Assembly: GCA_030835305.1 (NCBI GenBank) | Contig: JAURPJ010000072.1 | Location: forward strand, 1 to 64,000 | Origin: Verrucomicrobiota bacterium | Lineage (GTDB): Bacteria; Verrucomicrobiota; Verrucomicrobiia; Verrucomicrobiales; Akkermansiaceae | Direction of reading: 5' to 3' | Length of the DNA stretch: 64,000 nt | In this document: positions 1 to 7,957 of the stretch, one piece after another | Layout: the number at the start of each line of letters is the position of its first letter | How positions within the stretch are numbered: the first letter of the stretch is position 1 | Position numbers and translations under genes: made by a program | Notes under the pieces: model-generated | The model's database searches: none | Told to the model about the DNA's origin: nothing | What the model saw: the letters and a program-made list of their open reading frames with translations, nothing else

Positions 1-513
1 CGCTCCCGCATCATAAACCAAGGCACCCACCACCATCGCCACCACCATGGCGCTCGATCGAAGTTTGAAGGTGGTCTCCAGCACTTCATCCCAATCCTCC
101 TCCTTCTCCAGGCTGTCAAATGCCAGAGCTTCATCCGCACCACTCGCCGCCGCCTCCGCAAGCCCGCTCAAAACCCGGTTCACCGCGCAAAACCCAAACA
201 ACCAAAGCCCCGCATCCTTCGGAGCCACAACCAACACCAACATTTCAAGAACCATCAAGCCCGCCGCCGAAATCAAGAGCTTGCGGCGCCCGATCAAATC
301 CGCCAGCGCCCCGGAGGGCACCTCCGCCAAAAAAATCGTCACCGCCCAAATTGCGTTCAAGGTCACGAACTGGGAAAGCGTCAGCCCCAGATCGAGAAAT
401 AAGATCGCCAGAATCGGATAATAAAACCGGGCATTGAATAGAGTGGTAAACCAGGCATACCAACGGACATTGGCTTGGGCGAATGGACCGGTGGCACGGA
501 TCAAGGAGGACAC
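1..513 (-). CDS. MFS transporter, N-terminal part (runs off window)
   Basis: An open frame reads leftward from a GTG at 511-513 and is still open at base 1, so only the first 171 residues are visible. An in-frame TAA lies four codons upstream of the GTG, which supports this start. Hydrophobic helices alternate with short loops. The sequence has the MFS loop 2-3 signature ADLIGRRK after a conserved VPSGALAD stretch, then SGADEALAFDSL in the fourth-fifth helix region, a motif typical of the drug and sugar MFS group. It should be an inner-membrane secondary transporter, but the substrate cannot be read from this half. It is divergent from the MauE-like gene; the two share about 70 bases of upstream DNA. 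Confidence 0.8.
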   Translation of the reverse strand, partial: MSSLIRATGPFAQANVRWYAWFTTLFNARFYYPILAILFLDLGLTLSQFVTLNAIWAVTIFLAEVPSGALADLIGRRKLLISAAGLMVLEMLVLVVAPKDAGLWLFGFCAVNRVLSGLAEAAASGADEALAFDSLEKEEDWDEVLETTFKLRSSAMVVAMVVGALVYDAGA

Positions 514-582
514 GCGATACTGTTAGAACCGGATCTCCGATTTGCAACGCTCCACTTTTCCAGCCATGGTATCAACAGAAAC

Positions 583-1125
583 ATGACTCCCACCACCGAA
601 ACCAGATCCTGTTGCAGCAGCCAGCCTCACGAACCCGTAAAAAGGAAGCCGGGTCTGTCCGCGTATTCTCCCTTGTTCGTCATCGTTCTCACCACCGCCT
701 TGGGCGCTGCCGCCAGACAAACCGCCGGAGCAAGCTGGTCTTGGCATGTCTGGATGCACGACTTCATGGGCTTCTTCCTCCTCGTCTTCGCGATGGTGAA
801 ACTCTTCAACCTGCCATCCTTCGCCACCGGCTTTGCAAAATACGATCTCCTCGCGGCCCGCTCCCGCACCTACGCGCTCCTCTATCCTTTCCTCGAGCTT
901 GCCCTCGGCCTAGCGTATCTCGCACAATGGCAACCGCAAACCACCTATCTTGCCACCATCATCATCCTGGCCTTCGGGTCACTCGGGGTCCTCAACACGA
1001 TGCGGCAGGGCAAACAAATCAACTGCGCCTGCATGGGCCAAATTCTCGACGTCCCGGTCTCAACCGTCACCCTCACCGAGAACCTCAGCATGTCCGCGAT
1101 GGCTCTGGCCATGCTTCTCGTTTAA
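583..1125 (+). CDS. MauE/DoxX-family redox-associated membrane protein
   Basis: The protein has 180 residues and about four membrane spans. After a hydrophilic N-terminus with a Cys pair (SCCSS), the spans include FVIVLTTALGAAA, FMGFFLLVFAMVKLF and TIIILAFGSLGVL. The C-terminal third carries the INCACMGQ motif followed by VPVSTVTLTEN. This cysteine-bearing motif is typical of MauE/DoxX proteins found near metal-resistance and redox genes. The frame is open further upstream to 475, but that stretch overlaps the control region of the divergent transporter, so the ATG at 583 is preferred. The family is thought to support disulfide or redox handling in the membrane; the exact role here is unknown. 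Confidence 0.75.
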   Translation: MTPTTETRSCCSSQPHEPVKRKPGLSAYSPLFVIVLTTALGAAARQTAGASWSWHVWMHDFMGFFLLVFAMVKLFNLPSFATGFAKYDLLAARSRTYALLYPFLELALGLAYLAQWQPQTTYLATIIILAFGSLGVLNTMRQGKQINCACMGQILDVPVSTVTLTENLSMSAMALAMLLV

Positions 1126-1237
1126 GCCCCCACCCGCATCATTTCTCCAACATCGCTGCGGCCCATTCGATCACTCCCCGGCCTCGCGCTTTTTGGTCGG
1201 TCTCTCACTCTCCACTCGCAGCCCCACCAACTCTCAT

Positions 1238-1705
1238 TTAAGGAGACTTTCGAAAAACATCTTCAAAAAGGAGGTAACCGGTTTCGACAAACCCATGCTT
1301 TAGATAGACCTGCCGGGCAGACTGGTTGTCGGTCTCAACATAGAGCCGGCAACCACAAACTCCTTCGTCGTTTTTAGCGCGACCACGCGCTTCCTCGTAA
1401 AGCTCGCGGAAGACTCCCTGACGACGAAACTCCGGCAAAACATAAACACTCTGGATCCACCAAAAATCGCCGTTTCGCCAGTCGCTCCATTCCCTGGTCA
1501 CCATCAAGGAACCGGTGACCATACCATCGATCTCCGCGACCAGATAAAATCCGCGCGTGGCATCTTCAAAAATTCCCCTTACCCCGGCCTCTAGAACGGC
1601 CACATCCAGTTTTTTCCCTTCGGTCTCCAGCGCCATCTCCAAATTGAAGCGAACAAGATGGGGCAGGTCTCCCTCTTCGGCCTGACGAATCACAATTGAA
1701 CTCAT
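1238..1705 (-). CDS. GNAT family N-acetyltransferase
   Basis: This 155-residue protein is one GNAT domain. The N-terminal strand is IVIRQAEEGDLPHL. The acetyl-CoA-binding motif A appears as VLPEFRRQGVFREL (residues 89-102), where RRQGVF stands for the usual R/Q-x-x-G-x-G/A signature. The end, NQSARQVYLKHGFVETGY, is the typical motif B. The ATG at 1705 is chosen because the domain begins right after it, although the frame stays open upstream into the next gene's 5' region. It transfers acetyl from acetyl-CoA to an amine; the substrate is unknown. It is divergent from the PhoD-like pseudogene. Confidence 0.85.
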   Translation of the reverse strand: MSSIVIRQAEEGDLPHLVRFNLEMALETEGKKLDVAVLEAGVRGIFEDATRGFYLVAEIDGMVTGSLMVTREWSDWRNGDFWWIQSVYVLPEFRRQGVFRELYEEARGRAKNDEGVCGCRLYVETDNQSARQVYLKHGFVETGYLLFEDVFRKSP

Positions 1706-1855
1706 GGCCCGGATTCCCTCCGAAAAAGTGATGCCGAACAAGCCCTTTTTCGAAAAGATGAGGAAAGTCCAATCAGACCGGGTCTGCGTATTTCCTTCAC
1801 CGAAATATTGTTTTCTGTTAGAGGCTTGGATCCCAGTCTCAATCTTCGCAAGTCC

Positions 1856-3262
1856 ATGAAAATTCAAACACCTACAGTTGGCCCAATCGTCGGGGGAACC
1901 GAACCCACCCGAAGCCGGATCTGGATCCGGGGAGAATTCCAACGCGAGGACTCGGATCCGCGGCGCGCCTTCGGGGTCATCCGGCACCGCAAGAAGGGCA
2001 CATCCAGGTGGAGCCTGCCGAAGCTATTCAAAATGAACCCCAATTTCGATATGACCGGAATTGCCATCCTGAACGACCTCCCTCCCCGTACCCGCTGGGA
2101 ATACCAGATGGGATACTTTTGGAGCAATCTCGAGTTTGAGGACATCGACCCAAAGCTCAATGGCGCCGACTGGGATGCCGCCGCCTCCGGGATATTTCGG
2201 ACGGCCTAAAATCGCGACAACGAATCCCGGACCCTCGCCATCGGTTCATGCCGGTATTTCCTGAAACTCTTCGGAGGAACCTTCTTCGATCAGCGCGGCG
2301 ATAAAACCTTCCGCTCCATCATCAGGCAAATCGAGTCCGGTAAGGAGATCAACCAACTCATTATGATGGGCGATCAAATCTATGCCGACGATCTGAACAT
2401 CGTCGCTCCCGATCGTACCGTGCTCCAATTCTTCGAGCGCTACCGCCACGCCTTCGGCTAGGAACACCTTCGCCGCCTCATGGCCAATGTTCCCACCTAC
2501 ATGATGATGGACGACCACGAAATCGAGAACGATTGGCCCGTCAAAGCGAACGAAAAAGACTGGAAGGTTCTCTACCCGGCCGCCGCTCACGCCTATCAAA
2601 CCTACCAAGCTTCCCACAGTCCTCTTCTGGAAATTTCCGGGGACCGTCTCGTCGGAGTTCCAAAACGCTGGTGGTACAAATACACCGACGGATGTTGTGA
2701 CTTCTTCGTCCTCGATTGCCGCACGGAGCGTTGGATTTGGGATCTCGGAAATCGCGAGCGAATGATGATCGGAAAGGATCAAATGAAGGCTCTCAAAAAG
2801 TGGCTCGATGACGGCTCCGGAAGGGCCAAAGTCGTCGTCAGCTCCATTCCCTTTTTTCCGGATTCCTCCTCGGAGAGTCCCGATAAATGGTCCGGCTTCC
2901 CCGGGCAACGGCAGGAAATCCTGGCGCACATCGAGTCAAAGAGAATTAAAAAAGTGATCTTCTTCTCCGGCGATGTCCATGCCTCATTCTCGGCGCAGCT
3001 CACCTCTCCTTCCGGGCTTCGAATCCACTCGGTTGTCTCAAGCGCCTTCTTCTGGCCCTACCCGCATCCACACGAAAAAGACTTCCAGCTTTCCGGCACC
3101 ATTGATGGCGGAGCGATCGGCAGCTTCAAGATCACCGACAAAACCAAAGTCATCGCCGACGATAATTTCACCCGGGTTAAAATCACAACCTCCGGCCTCT
3201 CGACCGAAATCTTCGAACGCAAGGGAAAGAAAATTCAAGCACTCAAGAAATACACCTGGTAG
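1856..3262 (+). pseudogene. PhoD-like alkaline phosphatase with two in-frame stops
   Basis: A single reading frame encodes a PhoD-type metallophosphoesterase from the N-terminal domain (GTEPTRSRIWIRGEF) through AIGSCRYFLK, MMGDQIYADD and DDHEIENDW to GDVHASFSAQL and the C-terminus. It is interrupted by TAA at 2207-2209 and TAG at 2459-2461. No frameshift is needed: frame and family motifs continue straight through both stops, and the flanking residues (FRTA/NRDNES and HAFG/EHLRR) suit loss of a Gln codon by C-to-T change. The longest translatable piece begins at 2480 and lacks the first metal-binding motifs, so it is unlikely to be active. An intact relative would hydrolyse phosphate esters outside the cytoplasm, but no signal peptide is seen here. 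Confidence 0.85.
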
Positions 3263-3435
3263 TTCCAAAGGGAATGCACTGTGAAAAGCATCGGAGAATG
3301 GTTCAAAAATTCAGATGCTTCCAAAGGAAAACCGTACACTTTCCTAAGAGGTGGCAGCCGCAACCTTCCTCCCAAAACCCCCGAAAAGCCGCCGCAACCC
3401 CGGCTACGACGGCTCCCGGACAGATGTGGACCGGA

Positions 3436-4160
3436 CTAGACCATGGGCTCGGGAGTGAAGTCCTTCGGGGTGGCGGCCTTGTGGAAAAGGCGTGAGGCGA
3501 AGTCCGAACGAATGAAGGCGAAAAGACTGGCGAGAATGACAACCAGAACAACGACGCAGGTGGCCTTGCTGTATTCCCGGCTGTTGAAGACATTGGCCCT
3601 GCCAACCTCGGGGAGGGCGGAGGGAGAAAGGGTCATTTCATAGTCTTGCGCGAGTTCGAGAACTTGCACGAGACGAATGACGGGGATCTTCTTTTGGCTA
3701 AAGAGGGACATCACGCCATCGGCTTTCACCACTCCGGCTGGGGTCTTCTTGTTGAGGCCGGGCTTGAAGAGTTTTTTCCCCACACTACTCCCAACCGAAA
3801 CAGCTCCGCCACCAACGTTAAGGCATGCCTTGATTGCGCGGCCTTCGGCCTTGCGGTTGAACCCGTTCATGCGTTGATCAACGCTGGCTTCAAAGGAATC
3901 CTTTATCTCAAGTGAGGGAATTTTATTGCGCTGCATCGCGGCGGCGATGAATTCTTTGCCCTCTTGGGTGAGTCCACGCCCGATATCCTCGTGGCCACCG
4001 ACGCTCGCGGCAAAACTACGGAAGGAGATGACATCAGCTTCCTCGAGGAGGCGCTCCATGTCGAGCCAGGTAAGCTCCGGAACGTTTGCTCCCCATTGGG
4101 AAGCGGAGGGGCTGGAAATGATCAGAGGCTTGACCTTCACCCCCCTTTCCGAGAGCAGCA
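3436..4160 (-). pseudogene. pgsW: PgsW-like poly-gamma-glutamate system protein, 5' part missing
   Basis: The readable part matches the C-terminal half of the poly-gamma-glutamate system protein PgsW. It begins near ISSPSASQWGANVPELTWLD, then has ASVGGHEDIGRGLTQEG, the glycine-rich LNVGGGAVSVGSSVG segment and IPVIRLVQVLELAQDY. It ends with one membrane span (ATCVVVLVVILASLFAFI) and a basic tail. The family's N-terminal half is absent; the frame instead runs into DNA that belongs, on the other strand, to the next gene. The true left edge of homology is about 4145-4175. No other pgs genes lie nearby. It is most likely a fragment left by rearrangement. Confidence 0.6.
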
Positions 4161-4696
4161 TTCCCCGCCTCGTCAACGCAATGGACGACCCCGAATTCGA
4201 ACCCATCCGGGACGACCTCATTAAAATGACTCTCGATCATTACCTGCACAACGACGGCCTGGCTCAGGCAGCCAAACAAGCTGAATCGATGCCCCTAACT
4301 CCAGATGAATTAAAACGCTATGTCGAAAGCCGGAGGATATACAACATCACGGAGATCGAGCCCATTCCCACAATCGAATGGGCCGCCAGCGCGTTGCCCT
4401 CCAAAGAGCAAGCCGGGCTCGTGCCGAACCTATTTCTCGACTGGACGAAACTCGATACCATAGCGGCAACTAACTGGCTCAGCGCTCAAGAACCCTCAAA
4501 GATCAGAGACGAAACAATCGCCAGTTTTGCCACCAAAGCTACCGACATCGACAGCGAATCAGCTGCCACATGGGCCCTGGAAATCAAGGACTCAAACACT
4601 CGTGCCGCCACTCTCAACGGCGTGATCGAGAAATGGCGCCAAGAAGATTCTTCAGCAGCCAATCAATGGGTGGAGAAGAACAAGAGGAGTGAATAG
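4160..4696 (+). pseudogene. Alpha-helical repeat protein, N-terminus missing
   Basis: From about LVNAMDDPEFEPIRDDLIK onward, the frame encodes a helical protein built of degenerate units of about 30 residues. Each has a Trp-Ala or Trp-Leu core: EWAASALPSKEQAGLV, NWLSAQEPSKIRDETI, TWALEIKDSNTRAATL and QWVEKN. Such repeats are common in uncharacterised Verrucomicrobia proteins, often hundreds of residues long and secreted. Here only about 170 residues remain, with no signal peptide and no convincing start. The 5' end stops at the same place where pgsW loses its own 5' end, so both were probably cut by one rearrangement. Function unknown. Confidence 0.5.
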
Positions 4697-4855
4697 CAGC
4701 TGTAAGAAGATGCTCATTCCTCATTGGCCTCGCTTGATCTACGACTCAAAAATTTTTCGAATTCGCACACAGGGGACCAGACAAGCCCTACCAATTCGCC
4801 GACTGCGAATGGCTCAAGGGCACCCAGCACTATCGGGCCACCACCGCTCAAGACG

Positions 4856-4876
4856 ACTAATACCAAACCGTAAAAC
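4856..4876 (+). repeat. Left terminal inverted repeat of IS630 element
   Basis: Bases 4856-4876 pair with the reverse complement of 5994-6014 at 15 of 21 positions. The shared blocks are an outer ATACCA and an inner TAAAAC, separated by five mismatched bases. Confidence 0.6.
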
Positions 4877-6012
4877 AGAAGAGACAAAAAGGGTTTTGTA
4901 GTCTATCGTCCGTCATGGCGAGACAGCGAGGAAAACTCGATTTCAAAGGTGAGGCTACTGAAGTAGCTCTACGATTCAAAAAGGAGAAAGTCATGTGGAA
5001 GAAGGAACGACTTCAGACCATTAAACTTCTACTCGAAACTAATCATTCATATGCAGAGGTTGCCGAGATGCTCGGAAGACATCCCAGCCGAGTCAAAGAA
5101 TGGGCGAAACAGTTTCGCTTGGGTGGGCTTGACCAGCTTCTCATCCGTAATAACGGCGGCGGACGTAAGTCGCTTCTGACTCCCAAGGCTGCAAAGGAGT
5201 TTACCGAAAAACTACGCAATGGGGCCTTTCGCACGGCCGACCAAGCCCGCCTTTGGTTGGAAAAAGAACACAAGCTCGAATACAAGGAAGGGAGTATTTA
5301 TTACGTGCTGGGAAAGCTCGGAGGGCGCTTGAAAGTGCCCCGTCCAAGCCACGAGAAAAAGAATGAAGAGAAGGTCTAAGCTTTCAAGACGACTTTAGCC
5401 GAACAGCTCAAAGAGCTCGACCTCCGGAAAGATAAAGAATTGTCGCTCTGGGTTTATGATGAGATGCGCTACGGACTTCACCCTCTCCTACGCAAAATGT
5501 GGTCCCTGATAGGAACACGAGTCATCGCTCCGGTAAACCGCCGCTTCAAATGGGGCTACGTCTTTGGCGCGATTGAAGTGGATGGGAACGGGAGTGAATT
5601 TCTATATACCGATGGGCTGGGAAAGGACATGGATGCGGCATTCATCCATCAGATTTCCAAAAGTGCTCCCGAGAAAATGCATGTGATTATTGGCGACGGT
5701 GCGGGCTTCCACCACAAAGAAGGCCAGGACCATCAAGAGGCGCTGCCAGAGAATGTTAGAATCCTAACCCTGCCACCTTACAGCCCCGAACTCAACCCGA
5801 TTGAAAAACTGTGGGATATTGTCAAAGATGTTATTTGCACGGTGAATTGGAAGGACTTGGCCCACCTCGAGAAGCAGATGACCGCAGTGCTTAAGAGTTG
5901 GTGGGAGAAAGCCGATGGCTTCGGTTCGTTGTTTACAAACAGCTACTTGCGGACCGAACTAAACGCTACAGGGAGACACTTTAGGTCCCTTCGGTTTTAA
6001 TAAGTGGTATAA
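4858..6012 (+). mobile_element. IS630-family insertion sequence
   Basis: The element is about 1.15 kb, the usual IS630 size. It has one transposase frame and imperfect terminal inverted repeats around 4856-4876 and 5994-6014. IS630 elements insert at TA. The left flank has a TA at 4858-4859, but the right flank reads AA, so a clean target duplication cannot be shown. It sits between the truncated repeat gene and the GH97 gene, and its right end lies immediately past the GH97 stop codon. It may have taken part in the rearrangement just to its left. Confidence 0.75.
4915..6000 (+). pseudogene. IS630 transposase with one in-frame TAA
   Basis: The frame spans 361 codons. The N-terminal part is a helix-turn-helix DNA-binding region (HSYAEVAEMLGRHPSRVKEW, then a winged-helix segment). 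The C-terminal part is the DDE catalytic domain, with Asp in WVYDEMRYG, Asp in VIIGDGAGFHH and Glu in LNPIEKLWDIVK, all present. Codon 155 (5377-5379) is TAA inside KVxAFKTTLAEQL, in the linker between the two domains. The frame is unchanged on both sides, so a CAA-to-TAA change would explain it. As read, only the DNA-binding half or a separately started catalytic half could be made. Confidence 0.85.
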
Positions 6013-6014
6013 GT
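5994..6014 (-). repeat. Right terminal inverted repeat of IS630 element
   Basis: This is the partner of 4856-4876, with outer TGGTAT and inner GTTTTA blocks. The transposase TAA stop (5998-6000) lies inside the repeat, which is common in compact insertion sequences. Confidence 0.6.
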
Positions 6015-7862
6015 CTACTCCACCGGAGTCAGAATGATCGCCTGCCCTCCGTTGGGAGCCATCTCCGCCTTGATTACCGATTCTGAGGTGACCATGCGGA
6101 AGGAATTCGCCACCGCCTTGGCATCGCTACCATCCGGAAAGGCATCACTCTTGATGCTCGCCTGATACTGAACTCCGGGCTCCAGAAAATCCAAGGGAAG
6201 ATCGAGAGCCCGACCTTGCCCCGCGTTCATCGTCCCGATAAACCATCGCTTCCCACTTCGACGGGCAATCGAGACATACTTTTCCAACGAGCCGTGAATC
6301 ACCCGCGTCTCGTCCCAAGTTGTGGGAACCTGCTTGAAGATCTCCAACTCCGGCTCGTTCTTGAACTGCGATGGCTTGTCATACCAGAAGATCAGCTGGA
6401 ACGGGCTGTAGTAAACGATCGATGCCGCAAGCTGCTGGGCCCGGGTGGCCTTCACCCGGGAAGAATAATAGCAAACGGTGTAGTCAGCCGCGCCGGAGAG
6501 AAAACGGGTAAAAGGCAACAAGACATTTTCCTCGGGAGTGGGCATCGTTTCGTTCCCCTTGATGCCCTCCTGCGTGAGAAGATTCGGGTAAGTGCGACTC
6601 CAACCGGTGGGACGGTAGTCATCGTGGATATCGACGATCATCTGGTGATCGGCACATTTCCTCACCGAGTCATGCACCCACTGGGTCCATTTTTGCGAAC
6701 CGACATTAACGAAGCCAAACTTGATTCCCGCCACGCCCCATTTTTGAAAGAGAGGCAGAAGCTCATCGAGTTGCCGCTCGAGAGCCCGATGATTCACATA
6801 AAGAATGGTGCCAATGCCCTTGGATTTCCCGTAGTCAATGACCGCCTGGAGATCCAGCTCGCCACTATCGCGCCTGGGATCCACCGTGACCGTAGTCGCG
6901 TCCGACTTGTTGTCGTTTTCCGCACCATACCACCCGGCATCGATGAGGATGTGCGCCGCTCCCATCTCAACAGCCCAGTCCACCGTTTCCTTCGCCACCT
7001 TGGTATTGAGCTCGGTGCGGATGACCTTGCCCGGGCGAATCCACGAGGGATCCTCGATCGCACAAGGCTCGTTGAGATTGAGAAGAAGATCGTTGTTCTC
7101 CAGTAACTCACCGGGAGTATCGCCCACCATGACGTAACGCCACGGCGTCGCAAACGGGGTCTCGGCGTCAACTTCGCTCCCCAAATGAACTCCAAAGGTA
7201 TGGGCTGCCGGCGTGGTAAAACGGAGCCGGGCGTAGTCCACCAGACGGGCCTCCCCCAGCGCCACAAAGGGTCCCGCCTCCACCAAAAGCGGGCGCTCGA
7301 TATCATCGCCGGCCTTGGAAATCGGGACCCGACGGTAAACCTCCTGAGGGTCCTTGGTATCCCAGCAGAAATGGTCCCCACCAAAGCGGAACTGGCTGAG
7401 TTCCTTGGCAATCGTAAAGGACTTCAACTTCTCCTGCTTCGGAAAGGAATAACAAAAAGCCGCTCCCTCGTCATAGACGCGAAAATGGATCTCCAAACGA
7501 GTCGCCTTCGAGCCCCCCTGATCGAGACCGACAACCAACTCGTTGTAGTGATCGCGCACTTCACTCCTCTCCCCAACATAGGGCTTCCATTTGCTGTCGT
7601 GTTTCTTGGTCGCCACACTCACAATGGAAAAGTCCCGATCAAGCTCGAGGCCATCCTTGAGCTTGAGCCCCAAAGCGGACTCCAAAAGAAGCGCCTTGTT
7701 CTGGTAATCGACGGAATAAACGGGAGCGCCTTCCTTGCTCAATTCGAAGCTCAAAGATAACTCGCCATTCGGGGAGGAGAGCGTCAATTCTTCCTTCGCC
7801 TGAGCCGAAGCAACTTGAAGGAAACAGGAAGCCGAAATGAGAACCGGGCAAATGCGTTTCAT
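6015..7862 (-). CDS. Glycoside hydrolase family 97 protein
   Basis: The protein has 615 residues, normal for GH97, with a signal peptide (ICPVLISASCFLQVASAQA). An N-terminal beta-sandwich (about 25-270) is followed by a TIM barrel (about 275-530: DWAVEMGAAHILIDAGWYG, GIKFGFVNVGSQ, DIHDDYRPTG, QEGIKGNE) and a C-terminal beta domain. GH97 enzymes are calcium-dependent exo-alpha-glucosidases or alpha-galactosidases in the periplasm. At the position where retaining members carry the nucleophile Asp, this protein has Gly (GIKFGF, residue 382), and at the site of one inverting-type Glu it has Asp (HDD, 413-415). The mechanism therefore cannot be assigned simply. No polysaccharide-utilisation partners are adjacent. 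Confidence 0.88.
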   Translation of the reverse strand: MKRICPVLISASCFLQVASAQAKEELTLSSPNGELSLSFELSKEGAPVYSVDYQNKALLLESALGLKLKDGLELDRDFSIVSVATKKHDSKWKPYVGERSEVRDHYNELVVGLDQGGSKATRLEIHFRVYDEGAAFCYSFPKQEKLKSFTIAKELSQFRFGGDHFCWDTKDPQEVYRRVPISKAGDDIERPLLVEAGPFVALGEARLVDYARLRFTTPAAHTFGVHLGSEVDAETPFATPWRYVMVGDTPGELLENNDLLLNLNEPCAIEDPSWIRPGKVIRTELNTKVAKETVDWAVEMGAAHILIDAGWYGAENDNKSDATTVTVDPRRDSGELDLQAVIDYGKSKGIGTILYVNHRALERQLDELLPLFQKWGVAGIKFGFVNVGSQKWTQWVHDSVRKCADHQMIVDIHDDYRPTGWSRTYPNLLTQEGIKGNETMPTPEENVLLPFTRFLSGAADYTVCYYSSRVKATRAQQLAASIVYYSPFQLIFWYDKPSQFKNEPELEIFKQVPTTWDETRVIHGSLEKYVSIARRSGKRWFIGTMNAGQGRALDLPLDFLEPGVQYQASIKSDAFPDGSDAKAVANSFRMVTSESVIKAEMAPNGGQAIILTPVE

Positions 7863-7957
7863 GGGAAGGGAAAATTTGAAGACCTTTGCGACTTCATGAT
7901 CGAGGTCACTCGAGCAAAGTGATCAATGACTGAAAAAGCCGCAATCTTGTTCCACTA

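Noticed and set aside
4745..4860. A short frame before the IS630 element (PYQFADCEWLKGTQHYRATT, then AQDD and TAA)
   Set aside because: It looks like the C-terminus of a real protein, but it is only about 36 codons, has no start and matches no family I know. Kept only as a possible remnant.
6216..7106. A 296-codon plus-strand frame opposite GH97
   Set aside because: It lies wholly inside the antisense of a well-conserved GH97 coding region and has no family features.
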